In this document: in pieces, positions 63,931-64,000 of the stretch
Numbering within the stretch: position 1 is the stretch's first letter
Layout: each line of letters begins with the position of its first letter
The notes under the pieces: generated by a model
Seen by the model: the letters and a program-made list of their open reading frames with translations, nothing else
What the model was told of the DNA's origin: nothing
The model's database searches: none
Program-made: the position numbers and the translations under genes
Assembly (NCBI GenBank): GCA_963989385.1
Contig: OZ022508.1
Span: 55,467,087 to 55,531,086, forward strand
Source: Ctena decussata
Taxonomy: Eukaryota > Mollusca > Bivalvia > Lucinida > Lucinidae
Length of the DNA stretch: 64,000 nt
Direction: 5' to 3'

Positions 63931-64000
63931 TAAAACAGTAAAGAGAATACAACAATTTTCCCGGTACTCTGTGATCGTCCCTCATCTATAAGATCCTCTG

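Overview
The window looks like animal nuclear DNA, most probably from a bivalve mollusc. It is AT-rich and contains no prokaryote-style operons. It is packed with palindromic MITE-like elements, tRNA-headed SINEs ending in CAAC or AATC tails, Helitron-like elements carrying tandem arrays of about 150 bp, and a CR1-like LINE. I recognise this combination from bivalve genomes, but the species cannot be named from sequence alone. No intact host gene can be supported. Every protein-coding stretch I recognise belongs to a transposable element, and most are broken.

Layout. 0-10 kb: an inverted-repeat cluster, a degenerate ~145-bp tandem array, a TG/AG microsatellite, a pair of ~700-bp dispersed repeats, and two large palindromic MITEs. 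9.4-15.4 kb: a SINE-dense zone (one SINE nested inside another, all with target-site duplications) plus a 36-bp minisatellite. 15.7-24 kb: DNA-transposon derivatives, including a ~3.8-kb element with 38-bp terminal inverted repeats (TIRs) that itself contains a 1.38-kb mariner-like element and a palindromic MITE. 24-29.2 kb: tandem arrays. 30.7-37.3 kb: a CR1-like LINE on the minus strand (RNase H, PHD finger, coiled coil, SGNH esterase, AP endonuclease, partial reverse transcriptase). It is interrupted by a palindromic element and cut off at a tandem array. 38.8-44.2 kb: a piggyBac-like MITE containing a TA-flanked MITE, then SINEs. 45.4-50.6 kb: a 315-bp higher-order satellite and a Helitron-like array. 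51.1-58.8 kb: more TTAA MITEs, SINEs, and a decayed Helitron-type PIF1 helicase. 58.8-61 kb: further arrays and a small mariner-like MITE. 61.5-63.3 kb: the 5' part of an LTR retrotransposon on the minus strand (gag, primer-binding site, LTR).

Two observations stand out. First, the LINE's ORF1 begins with an intact RNase H1-type domain placed upstream of the PHD and esterase domains. RNase H in LINEs is normally at the far end, after the reverse transcriptase. Second, the putative LTR promoter carries several textbook heat-shock elements, including a six-unit array with one mismatch, just upstream of a TATA box. That suggests a heat- or stress-inducible retrotransposon.
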